Assembly: GCA_021783895.1 (NCBI GenBank)
Contig: JAJXTJ010000029.1
Coordinates: 1 to 8,469, forward strand
From: Pseudomonadota bacterium
GTDB taxonomy: Bacteria; Pseudomonadota; Gammaproteobacteria; Burkholderiales; Sulfuricellaceae
Direction of reading: 5' to 3'
DNA: 8,469 nucleotides
Shown here in pieces: positions 1-6,004 of this stretch; within the stretch, counting starts at the first letter, position 1, and every line of letters begins with the position of its first letter. Below the pieces are notes generated by a model. That model did no database searches. It saw only the letters and a list, made by a program, of their open reading frames with translations, and was not told the DNA's origin. The position numbers and the translations under genes were made by a program.

Positions 1-439
1 CGAGCACTGTGGGCACAACGAGCACGAGCGGATCGCGAAAGCCGGAACATCGTGTGTGCGTGACGAGGATTACATGCGTCGCAACCACATGAAAATCCTC
101 ATGCACCAGCGCGATTTAACCATGCGCAAGGGGATACGCGGCGGTCAGGACAGTCTGGAAAACTGTATCGAGTGCCACGTCAACCCCAAGACCAACAGCG
201 TGGCCAGCAGCAAGGAAGATTTCTGCATGGGCTGTCACACCTATGCCGCTGTCAAGTTGGATTGCTTTGAGTGTCATTCAAGCAAACCGAAAACCACCGC
301 AGGGGAAGGGCATCCGATCGACACGCCGGAGCAACAGTCTTCAGAGGGCACGGGCAAGCAGTCCGGTCAGTCCGGGAAAATGCCCTTGCAGATGCAGGCA
401 AAACAGGCGAGCTTGAACATGGGCGAGGGCGTTAAATGA
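1..439 (+). CDS. dsrJ: DsrJ, periplasmic triheme cytochrome c (C-terminal part, 5' end outside window)
   Basis: DsrJ is the periplasmic triheme cytochrome c of the membrane-bound DsrMKJOP complex, which passes electrons between the periplasm, the quinone pool and the cytoplasmic DsrK/DsrC side. The frame is open from base 2, so the signal peptide and N-terminus lie upstream; a GTG at 56 is internal and is not the start. Three heme c motifs are visible: CIECH (164-178), CMGCH (224-238) and CFECH (263-277). A cysteine at 53-55 precedes the segment MRRNHM. In A. vinosum DsrJ a cysteine in this context is the proposed distal ligand of an unusual His/Cys heme, and a nearby Met is a candidate ligand of another heme. 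After the third heme comes a hydrophilic tail of about 50 residues rich in Gln, Ser, Gly and Lys, longer than I expect for the family. The stop codon overlaps the dsrO start (ATGA), which implies translational coupling. The family call is firm. Confidence 0.9.
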   Translation, partial: EHCGHNEHERIAKAGTSCVRDEDYMRRNHMKILMHQRDLTMRKGIRGGQDSLENCIECHVNPKTNSVASSKEDFCMGCHTYAAVKLDCFECHSSKPKTTAGEGHPIDTPEQQSSEGTGKQSGQSGKMPLQMQAKQASLNMGEGVK

Positions 440-1176
440 GCAATGACGTAGATAACAGCCGCAGGAAATTTATCGCAGCAGGTGCGGCGGGTGCCGCTGG
501 ATTGGTACTTGCACCAGGAGTGACGCTGCTTGATATAGCTAACGCGCGTCCTGCCGGCGAGCCTGCTTCCAGCGCCAAGCGCTGGGGCATGCTGATCGAC
601 AGCACCAAGTGCGCGACCGGTTGCAACGACTGCGTGCGCGCCTGTTTCGTGGAGAACGGCATCGTTTCGACCGGGCATCCGGAAGACGACTCGCAGTGGA
701 TACGCAAGATCGAGCTCAAGGAAGTCAAAAGCGGCATGAGGCATTCTCTGCCGATGATGTGCCAGCACTGCGCCGAGCCACCGTGCGTGGACGTGTGTCC
801 CACCGGCGCATCGTTCAAGCGCGCCGATGGCATTGTCCTGGTGGATCGCCATATCTGCATCGGCTGCCGCTATTGCATGATGGCCTGCCCATATAAGGCG
901 CGTTCCTTCGTGGCCGAGCACATTACCGATCAGAAACCGGGAAGGCCGCGAGGTATCGGTACCGTGGAGGCATGTACGATGTGCGTGGAGCGCGTCGACG
1001 CGGATCTGTTGCCGGCTTGTGTCGAAGCCTGTTCCTCGGCCAATCACGGCGCCATGCTGTTTGGTGATCTGAACGACTCGAACAGCGAAATATCCAAACG
1101 CATTGCCACCTATGCCACCACCCAGGTCCGTGCAGACTTGGCGCTGAATACCGGCGTTCGTTACCAGGGGATTTAA
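436..1176 (+). CDS. dsrO: DsrO, Tat-exported periplasmic four-cluster [4Fe-4S] protein
   Basis: DsrO is the periplasmic iron-sulfur subunit of DsrMKJOP and is thought to relay electrons between the hemes of DsrJ and the membrane subunit DsrP. The 246-residue protein begins with a twin-arginine signal: SRRKFIAAG at residues 8-16, then a hydrophobic stretch to about residue 30 and an Ala-rich cleavage region near 36-45. Sixteen cysteines fall in four groups that fit four [4Fe-4S] clusters: 59/63/66/70, 109/112/117/121, 141/144/147/151 and 180/183/195/199. This is the DMSO reductase subunit B/NrfC-type ferredoxin arrangement. The ATG lies inside the dsrJ stop (4-base ATGA overlap), so translation is probably coupled. 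The partner membrane protein DsrP starts four bases after the stop, the usual pairing of a four-cluster ferredoxin with an NrfD-type anchor. No key residue appears to be missing. Confidence 0.95.
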   Translation: MSNDVDNSRRKFIAAGAAGAAGLVLAPGVTLLDIANARPAGEPASSAKRWGMLIDSTKCATGCNDCVRACFVENGIVSTGHPEDDSQWIRKIELKEVKSGMRHSLPMMCQHCAEPPCVDVCPTGASFKRADGIVLVDRHICIGCRYCMMACPYKARSFVAEHITDQKPGRPRGIGTVEACTMCVERVDADLLPACVEACSSANHGAMLFGDLNDSNSEISKRIATYATTQVRADLALNTGVRYQGI

Positions 1177-1180
1177 CGCT

Positions 1181-2356
1181 ATGAATGATGTATTTCACAA
1201 GAATAAAGATGGCGCTTATTACTTTGCGCTGGCGGTGATCGGCCTGGTGGTGATGGCCGGTCTGGGTGCGGCTTATTACATGGAAGAGCACGGCCACGTG
1301 GTGACCGGCATGACCAACCAGATCGTCTGGGGCTTGCCGCACGTGTTTGCCCTCTTCCTGATCGTGGCGGCCTCCGGCGTGCTCAACGTGGCATCCATCG
1401 GTTCGGTGTTCGGCAAGCCGGTGTACAAGGCGCGCGCCCCGCTCTCCGGCCTGCTCGCCATCGCCATGCTGGCCGGCGGCCTGATGGTGCTGATGCTTGA
1501 TCTCGGCCGCTCAGACCGGCTCATCATTGCAATGACCTATTTGAACCTCAAATCCGTTTTTGCGCTCAATGTATTCCTGTACACCGTCTTCTTTTCCGTT
1601 GTCGCCCTTTATCTGTGGACGATGATGGATCGCAAGATGCATGGCTATTCCAGGTATGTCGGCTTTGCCGCCTTCATCTGGCGCCTTGCACTGACCACCG
1701 GTACCGGCGCCATCTTCGGCTTTCTGGTCGCGCGCCAGGCCTATGGCACAGCGCTGCTGCCGCCCATGTTCATCATCATGTCCTTCTCGTTCGGGCTGGC
1801 CGTGTTCATGATCGTGCAGGCGGTGATGTACCGCTGTAACGATCGCGTGCTGGATGAGGCGATCCTGCGCCGTTTGAAAAATCTGCTGGCGGTTTTTGTT
1901 GCTGTGGTGCTGTACTTCACCGTGGTGTACCATATGACCAACCTTTATTTTGCAAAACAGACGGATTTCGAGCGCTTCATTCTGCTTGATGGCGGCATCT
2001 ATACCACGCTGTTCTGGGTCGGGCAGGTGTTGATCGGGAGCATATTGCCCCTGTTCCTCCTGTTCACGGCGAAGAAATCCAGCACGGTTGTGGTCGCATC
2101 CGCGCTCATCATTCTTGGGGGATTCTTCCAGTTGTACGTTTTCCTCATCGGTGGACAGGCATTCCCCCTGAATCTCTTCCCCGGCATGGAGCAAAGCAGC
2201 AGCTTCTTTGATGGCGTGATACATCCTTACAGCCCCAGTCTGCCCGAATTTCTCCTCGGCATGGGGGGCATCGCTGCAGCGGCGCTGATTACCTTAATTG
2301 CGGCAAAAGCGCTGAATTTCATGCCGGATGACAAGCATCACCCGGTCAGCCATTAG
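1181..2356 (+). CDS. dsrP: DsrP, NrfD/PsrC-type integral membrane subunit
   Basis: DsrP is the integral membrane subunit that pairs with DsrO and is expected to exchange electrons with the quinone pool. The 391-residue protein has about ten hydrophobic segments, roughly at residues 14-34, 50-72, 88-108, 124-148, 160-184, 192-217, 233-256, 272-297, 302-325 and 354-377. This matches the NrfD/PsrC/HybB superfamily in both length and topology. It has short polar ends (N-terminal MNDVFHKNKD, C-terminal DDKHHPVSH) and no cofactor-binding cysteine motif. The start at 1181 follows dsrO by four bases, with AGGGG at 1166-1170 as a plausible ribosome binding site 10 nt upstream. The identification rests on the family type plus its place directly after dsrJ and dsrO; a related quinone-reducing NrfD protein would look similar in isolation. 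Confidence 0.93.
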   Translation: MNDVFHKNKDGAYYFALAVIGLVVMAGLGAAYYMEEHGHVVTGMTNQIVWGLPHVFALFLIVAASGVLNVASIGSVFGKPVYKARAPLSGLLAIAMLAGGLMVLMLDLGRSDRLIIAMTYLNLKSVFALNVFLYTVFFSVVALYLWTMMDRKMHGYSRYVGFAAFIWRLALTTGTGAIFGFLVARQAYGTALLPPMFIIMSFSFGLAVFMIVQAVMYRCNDRVLDEAILRRLKNLLAVFVAVVLYFTVVYHMTNLYFAKQTDFERFILLDGGIYTTLFWVGQVLIGSILPLFLLFTAKKSSTVVVASALIILGGFFQLYVFLIGGQAFPLNLFPGMEQSSSFFDGVIHPYSPSLPEFLLGMGGIAAAALITLIAAKALNFMPDDKHHPVSH

Positions 2357-2367
2357 TCAAGCTGCTA

Positions 2368-2392
2368 GCCCGGGGGAGGTATGCCTCCGGGC
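2368..2392 (+). promoter_or_regulatory. RNA hairpin just after dsrP
   Basis: GCCC (2368-2371) and GGAGG (2375-2379) pair with CCTCC (2384-2388) and GGGC (2389-2392) around a TATG loop, leaving a 3-nt GGG bulge. The hairpin begins 11 nt after the dsrP stop. No T-run follows, so it is not a classical intrinsic terminator. It could stabilise the upstream mRNA 3' end or partly attenuate read-through into dsrN. The pairing is visible; the role is inferred. Confidence 0.45.
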
Positions 2393-2406
2393 CCAGAGGA
2401 AGCACA

Positions 2407-2424
2407 TTCCGGCTATCACCGGAA
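2407..2424. repeat. Perfect 6-bp inverted repeat in the dsrP-dsrN spacer
   Basis: TTCCGG (2407-2412) and CCGGAA (2419-2424) are perfect inverted arms around CTATCA. This could be a second small RNA hairpin or a dyad protein site. It is short enough to arise by chance and is listed because it sits between two other such structures in the same 150-nt spacer. Confidence 0.35.
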
Positions 2425-2458
2425 GAATAAGCCTTGGCGGAAACTCACGGAACCCTTT

Positions 2459-2477
2459 CTGTCGAAATAACTGACAG
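2459..2477. repeat. Inverted repeat CTGTC/GACAG upstream of dsrN
   Basis: CTGTC (2459-2463) and GACAG (2473-2477) are perfect 5-bp arms separated by 9 nt. Allowing one mismatch, the arms extend to 8 bases (TTTCTGTC and GACAGTAA). The right arm overlaps the -35 element of a candidate dsrN promoter, so an operator role is conceivable. The role is an inference. Confidence 0.3.
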
Positions 2478-2498
2478 TAACCCTATCCTTCTGCTAAT
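2471..2498 (+). promoter_or_regulatory. Candidate internal promoter before dsrN
   Basis: CTGACA (2471-2476, 5 of 6 bases to the sigma-70 -35 consensus) is followed after 16 bp by GCTAAT (2493-2498, 4 of 6 to TATAAT). Transcription would begin around 2505, almost on the dsrN ATG at 2507, giving a leaderless or nearly leaderless mRNA. That would fit the absence of any Shine-Dalgarno sequence before dsrN. The match is modest and could be chance. Confidence 0.25.
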
Positions 2499-2506
2499 TC
2501 CGACTT

Positions 2507-3943
2507 ATGTCCCGCTTGCTAATCTCCGCCGCTCATAAATCCTCCGGAAAAACCACCGTCTCCATCGGCTTGTGCGCCGCATTCAGGGCGCGCGGCATCC
2601 AGGTTCAGCCCTTCAAAAAGGGCCCCGATTACATCGACCCGATGTGGCTTTCCGTTGCCAGTGTGCGTCCCTGCCGCAATCTCGATTTCTTCATGATGAG
2701 CCAGGGCGAAATTGTTTCCGAATTTCAGCGCCACTCCGTTGGCGCGGACCTCAGCCTGATCGAAGGCAACAAGGGCCTGTACGACGGGCTCGACCTCGAC
2801 GGCAGCAACAGCAATGCCGCGCTGGCTGGTCTGCTACAGGCGCCTGTGGTGCTGGTCATCGACGCACGCGGCGTGACGCGCGGAATCGCGCCTTTGATTC
2901 TGGGCTACCAGGCATTCGACCGGAATATCCACATTGCCGGGGTGATACTCAACAATGTCGGCGGCGCCCGTCACGAGAGCAAGCTGCGCGCCGTGATCGA
3001 GCACTATACGGACGTGCCGGTGATCGGTGCAGTGCATCACGACAAGCGGCTTGAAATCGTGGAGCGGCACCTTGGCCTGATGCCGAGCAATGAAGCCGAG
3101 GCGGCAGCGCGGCGGGTGAATGAAATCGGAGAGGTCGTCGGGGCGCAGGTCGATCTCGACAAGTTGCTTGAAATCGCCGCCTCTGCGCCGTTGCTGGAGG
3201 AACCCCCTTACCTCAATCATCTCCCGCTTGCGGGAGATGAGGCAAACGTGTCGCTTCGCGACGCCAAGACAACGGTTCGCATCGGCTGGGCCAGGGACAA
3301 GGCCTTCGGCTTCTACTATGCCGACGACCTCGACGCCTTGCGCGCCGCCGGGGCCGAACTGGTCCCGCTGGATACCCTGCACGACCCGCATCTCCCGGAA
3401 GTGGAGGGCATGCTCATCGGCGGCGGTTTTCCCGAGTTGTTCATGAGCGAACTGGAAGCCAACGTTACGCTACGTGAAGAGATCGGTCGCGCCATCGAGA
3501 ACGGGATGCCAGTCTATGCGGAATGCGGCGGACTCATGTACCTGGCGCGCACGCTGACCTGGCATGGCGAAAAGCGCAATATGGTGGGTGTCATTCCGGG
3601 CGATGTGGTGATGCACGAAAAACCGGTCGGACGGGGTTACATTCGTTTGAACGAAACCGGGGAGAATCCATGGCCGGCATTAGCCGGACCATCGCCGTCA
3701 CCCGAAGTGCGTGGTCACGAATTCCACTATTCCAGCCTGGATAACCTGGACGCGAGCGGGCTGAAATATGCCTACGAGGTCAAGCGCGGCCACGGAATTG
3801 ACGGGCACCACGACGGCATCGTCTACAAAAACCTGCTGGCTTCCTATGCCCATTTGCGAAGTTGTGATAGCTACAACTGGGCAGCCCGTTTCGTTGCCTT
3901 CGTGCGCAGCAAGGCGCAAGGAGCAGGGAAGCCTCTGGACTGA
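2507..3943 (+). CDS. dsrN: DsrN, glutamine-dependent siroheme amidase (cobyrinic acid a,c-diamide synthase family)
   Basis: DsrN resembles CobB/CbiA and amidates siroheme with glutamine and ATP to give siroamide, the prosthetic group of DsrAB. It acts in the cytoplasm. The 478-residue protein has the two CbiA domains. The N-terminal ATP-binding domain carries the P-loop AAHKSSGKTT (residues 8-17), KKGPDYIDP (37-45) and EGNKGLYDG (86-94). The C-terminal class I glutamine amidotransferase domain (about 256-467) has its nucleophile in ECGGLMYL (Cys340), GHEFHYS (403-409) and the catalytic histidine His448 in SYAHL. At 86-94 CbiA proteins, as I recall them, read EGVMGL(F/Y)DG; the Asn-Lys substitution may mark the siroheme-specific branch. 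No B12 genes surround it, and its position between dsrP and dsrR settles the assignment. The ATG has no recognisable Shine-Dalgarno sequence, but it lies where CbiA proteins begin, seven codons before the P-loop. Confidence 0.93.
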   Translation: MSRLLISAAHKSSGKTTVSIGLCAAFRARGIQVQPFKKGPDYIDPMWLSVASVRPCRNLDFFMMSQGEIVSEFQRHSVGADLSLIEGNKGLYDGLDLDGSNSNAALAGLLQAPVVLVIDARGVTRGIAPLILGYQAFDRNIHIAGVILNNVGGARHESKLRAVIEHYTDVPVIGAVHHDKRLEIVERHLGLMPSNEAEAAARRVNEIGEVVGAQVDLDKLLEIAASAPLLEEPPYLNHLPLAGDEANVSLRDAKTTVRIGWARDKAFGFYYADDLDALRAAGAELVPLDTLHDPHLPEVEGMLIGGGFPELFMSELEANVTLREEIGRAIENGMPVYAECGGLMYLARTLTWHGEKRNMVGVIPGDVVMHEKPVGRGYIRLNETGENPWPALAGPSPSPEVRGHEFHYSSLDNLDASGLKYAYEVKRGHGIDGHHDGIVYKNLLASYAHLRSCDSYNWAARFVAFVRSKAQGAGKPLD

Positions 3944-3947
3944 GGTA

Positions 3948-3965
3948 CGCGGTGCCATGACCGCG
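3948..3965 (+). promoter_or_regulatory. Hairpin immediately after dsrN
   Basis: CGCGGT (3948-3953) and ACCGCG (3960-3965) are perfect inverted arms around GCCATG, starting five bases after the dsrN stop. AT-rich sequence follows but no T-run, so complete termination is unlikely. It may act as an mRNA-stabilising or processing element between dsrN and dsrR. The function is inferred. Confidence 0.4.
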
Positions 3966-3992
3966 CCGCCTGATTTGAATTGTTAATAGTTA

Positions 3993-3998
3993 AAGGAG
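3993..3998 (+). promoter_or_regulatory. Strong ribosome binding site of dsrR
   Basis: AAGGAG lies 7 nt before the dsrR ATG at 4006, in AT-rich sequence. It is one of the two best Shine-Dalgarno matches in the window (the other precedes slmA) and contrasts with dsrN, which has none. This suggests dsrR is translated independently and efficiently, and it fixes the start codon. Confidence 0.8.
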
Positions 3999-4005
3999 AA
4001 AGTCG

Positions 4006-4362
4006 ATGATTACAGTAACAGCCAAAGCTGCCGAGCAGATTCATCAGGCCGCCATCCAAAGTGAAGCCGAAGGGATGTTTCTGCGGATTGCCGCCCAACG
4101 CGGGATGGATGGAACTATCCGGTACGGGATGGGTTTCGATGACCAAAGCGAAGAAGACGTGATGGTGAATTCCGAGGGAGTCACCGTCATCGTGGCGCCA
4201 GAGAATATGGATCTGCTGAACGGGGCGGTGCTGGATTTCGTCGAACTTGATCCCGGTGATTTCCGCTTCATCTTCATTAACCCCAACGATACCGGCGGCT
4301 CTTCCTGCGGTACGTCGTCAGGCGGTGGCGGCTGCGGCGGCTGCGGCGGCGGTTGCCACTAG
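4006..4362 (+). CDS. dsrR: DsrR, IscA/HesB-like protein with an added Gly/Cys-rich tail
   Basis: DsrR belongs to the A-type scaffold (IscA/HesB) fold. In A. vinosum it does not bind iron or Fe-S because the IscA cysteines are missing, and it affects dsr expression after transcription. Residues 1-94 here form the A-type core: MITVTAKAAEQI at the N-terminus, EGMFLRIAAQRGMDGTIRYG around the first-cysteine site, and DFVELDPGDFRFIFINPN at the end. The first IscA cysteine is absent (the loop reads AQRGMDG), as expected for DsrR. The odd part is the tail at residues 97-118, which is mostly Gly and Ser with Cys101, Cys110, Cys113 and Cys117 and ends in Cys-His. It occupies the place of the IscA C-terminal CGCG motif. 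Whether it binds metal or Fe-S is unknown. The gene starts 62 nt after dsrN with a strong ribosome binding site. The operon position supports DsrR over a general IscA or ErpA. Confidence 0.85.
   Translation: MITVTAKAAEQIHQAAIQSEAEGMFLRIAAQRGMDGTIRYGMGFDDQSEEDVMVNSEGVTVIVAPENMDLLNGAVLDFVELDPGDFRFIFINPNDTGGSSCGTSSGGGGCGGCGGGCH
4333..4350 (+). repeat. 9-bp in-frame tandem duplication in the dsrR tail
   Basis: The unit TGCGGCGGC (Cys-Gly-Gly) occurs twice in perfect tandem at 4333-4341 and 4342-4350, inside a wider GGC/TGC-rich stretch (about 4321-4356). Replication slippage here would add or remove Cys-Gly-Gly units without breaking the frame, so tail length and cysteine number may vary between strains. 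Confidence 0.75.
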
Positions 4363-4370
4363 TGAGTTCG

Positions 4371-4445
4371 GGCGATGGGCAAGAGGCGAGAGTCCATAGA
4401 CCGGGGCCGCTTCGCGGGTTTTGCCCTGGCCCATTGCCCCTCGCC
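4371..4445. repeat. Imperfect 17-bp inverted repeat between dsrR and the disulfide oxidoreductase gene
   Basis: The left arm (4371-4387, GGCGATGGGCAAGAGGC) and the reverse complement of the right arm (4429-4445) agree at 14 of 17 positions, with a 41-nt loop that includes a small CCGC-TTC-GCGG hairpin followed by GTTTTG (4407-4422). The GGCGA/GGGCAA word content recalls small dispersed intergenic repeats in some proteobacterial genomes, but copy number cannot be judged from one window. It could act as a transcript-end or attenuation structure separating dsrR from the next gene. Confidence 0.5.
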
Positions 4446-4459
4446 TAGCGCCTGTAATT

Positions 4460-5950
4460 GTGGAATTTGATCTCGTTATTATCGGTAGCGGCCCGGGAGG
4501 ATACAAGGCCGCGATTACCGCCGCTCACCTGGGCGCCAAGGTGGCGCTGGTGGAGAAAGGTTTGCCGGGCGGAGTGTGCCTGAACCAGGGCTGCATCCCG
4601 AAAAAAACCCTGCTTCACCTGGCATCGCTGATCGAGGATGTCAACGGCTTGCAGGGCCGCGGTCTGATCGGCCCGGTGCGCGGGGATTTTGTGGCGGCAA
4701 TGGCGCACAAGGACGAGGTCGTCACCAGCATCCGCAATAATTTCACCGTGTGGCTCAAGCGTCTGGGTGTGCGCGTTATCATCGGCGAGGGAAAGCTGCT
4801 GGGCGATGGCCGGATCAGCGTCAATCCGGCGCGCAGCCTGAACTCGCCGGAATGCGATGCGTCATTTACCGATAAGGGAAAGCTCACCATCACCGCGCCG
4901 CTTGAGCTCAAGGCCCGGCGCATCATCATTGCCACCGGTTCGATGCCGCGCGAACTCGATGCGTGTGCGAGCAACGGTCGGGAGATCATGCACTCGCCCG
5001 ATTTCATGTACCGCCTCGATCACCGACCGAAATCCATTTTATGTGTCGGCGGTGGCTCGATAGGTGTGGAACTGGGTTTTTTGCTGCATCAGTTCGGTTC
5101 CCGCGTGTGTATCGTTGAACAGGGTAGCCGGTTACTGGATCAGCCTAATATCCCGGAGCGCGCCAGCGCCGTGCTGGAGCGCAAGTTCACACGCATCGGC
5201 ATCGAAGTGCGCAAGAATGCTACCGTTGCGCAAAGCCGGATCATCGACGGCAAGGTGGAAATCACGTGTACGGATGGCCACCGTGACATCTTCGAACATG
5301 TGCTGGTCGCCGTTGGCCGGCGACCGATGACGACCGGTCTTGGCCTGAAAGAAGCCGGGGTGGCGCTGAATCCGGAGGGTTTCATCGCGGTGACGGGACA
5401 TCTGGAAACCAGCGTTCCCGGCATTTACGCCATCGGTGACGTCAAGCTTGGTCCGATGACGGCCAATGCCGCCCTGCACGATGCCAAAGTGGCGGCAGCC
5501 AATGCCATCAACGGCAATGTCCTGCACAGCAATTATCACAAGGTGCCGACAGTCATCCATTCCGCCCTCGAAATCGCGGCGGTGGGATTGACCGAGGATC
5601 TCGCCGAGCAGGCCGGGTTCGATGCCGATGTGGCGCGCTCCAACCTCGGCGGTTCCGGCAAGGCTCGCGCGCATCACGACTATGAAGGCTTCATCGAGGT
5701 GGTGCATGACGCCGAGACCGGCCAGTTGCTGGGCGGTTGCATTGTCGGGCCGGAAGCGGGCGAACAGATCCACATGATGTCGGCGGCCTGCCAGTCCGAG
5801 CGCGGATTGTGGTTTTTCACCGACATGAGTTACAGCCACCCGTCCTGGTGCGAGGAGCTGGAAACCGTTATCGATCCCTATACCTCGGCATTCTCGAAAT
5901 CCGGCAAGGAAATATTCCGCCCCGGCATCTTCGCCCGCCGTCAGGAGTGA
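4460..5950 (+). CDS. lpdA: Pyridine-nucleotide disulfide oxidoreductase, dihydrolipoamide dehydrogenase-like
   Basis: This is a class I flavoprotein disulfide reductase of 496 residues, probably cytoplasmic and using FAD and NAD(H) to reduce or oxidise a disulfide. In order it shows the FAD fold GSGPGGYKAA (9-18), the redox disulfide CLNQGC (Cys40/Cys45) followed by IPKK, ATGSMP (158-163), the NAD fold GGGSIGVELG (197-206) with an acidic residue, Glu220, at the end of the second strand (favouring NAD over NADP), the second FAD motif YAIGDVKLGPM, and the C-terminal base His460 with Glu465 in HPSWCEE. The GTG at 4460 is chosen because E3 proteins begin a few residues before GxGxxG. A TTG at 4421 in the same frame is possible but would translate part of an inverted repeat; neither has a clear ribosome binding site, and an in-frame stop at 4397 bars anything longer. 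It takes the place of dsrS after dsrR, and no 2-oxoacid dehydrogenase E1/E2 genes are in view. The substrate is therefore uncertain: lipoamide, glutathione or a persulfide/disulfide are all open. Confidence 0.85.
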   Translation: MEFDLVIIGSGPGGYKAAITAAHLGAKVALVEKGLPGGVCLNQGCIPKKTLLHLASLIEDVNGLQGRGLIGPVRGDFVAAMAHKDEVVTSIRNNFTVWLKRLGVRVIIGEGKLLGDGRISVNPARSLNSPECDASFTDKGKLTITAPLELKARRIIIATGSMPRELDACASNGREIMHSPDFMYRLDHRPKSILCVGGGSIGVELGFLLHQFGSRVCIVEQGSRLLDQPNIPERASAVLERKFTRIGIEVRKNATVAQSRIIDGKVEITCTDGHRDIFEHVLVAVGRRPMTTGLGLKEAGVALNPEGFIAVTGHLETSVPGIYAIGDVKLGPMTANAALHDAKVAAANAINGNVLHSNYHKVPTVIHSALEIAAVGLTEDLAEQAGFDADVARSNLGGSGKARAHHDYEGFIEVVHDAETGQLLGGCIVGPEAGEQIHMMSAACQSERGLWFFTDMSYSHPSWCEELETVIDPYTSAFSKSGKEIFRPGIFARRQE

Positions 5951-5968
5951 AACGGCTGACCTTCCGGT

Positions 5969-5974
5969 TATAAT
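5969..5974 (+). promoter_or_regulatory. Candidate -10 box of slmA
   Basis: A perfect TATAAT at 5969-5974 would start transcription near 5981, giving a leader of about 24 nt that carries the slmA ribosome binding site AAGGGGA (5994-6000). I see no good -35 hexamer 16-18 bp upstream, so the promoter may depend on an activator or be weak. Its position suggests that slmA is transcribed separately from the sulfur genes. Confidence 0.5.
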
Positions 5975-6004
5975 CAACAGCGATAAAATATCCAAGGGGA
6001 AAAC

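Noticed and set aside
56..439. Reading dsrJ as a complete short gene starting at the GTG at 56.
   Set aside because: The frame is open to the window edge, and a start at 56 would remove the conserved cysteine at 53-55 and any signal peptide required for heme c attachment.
367..1047. A 226-codon minus-strand frame opposite dsrO.
   Set aside because: It runs antisense to a gene with a complete Tat signal and sixteen cluster cysteines; it has no domain pattern of its own.
2357..2506. A cobalamin riboswitch before the CbiA-family gene.
   Set aside because: No B12-box or matching long stem arrangement is visible, and the gene is DsrN of siroheme metabolism rather than B12 synthesis.
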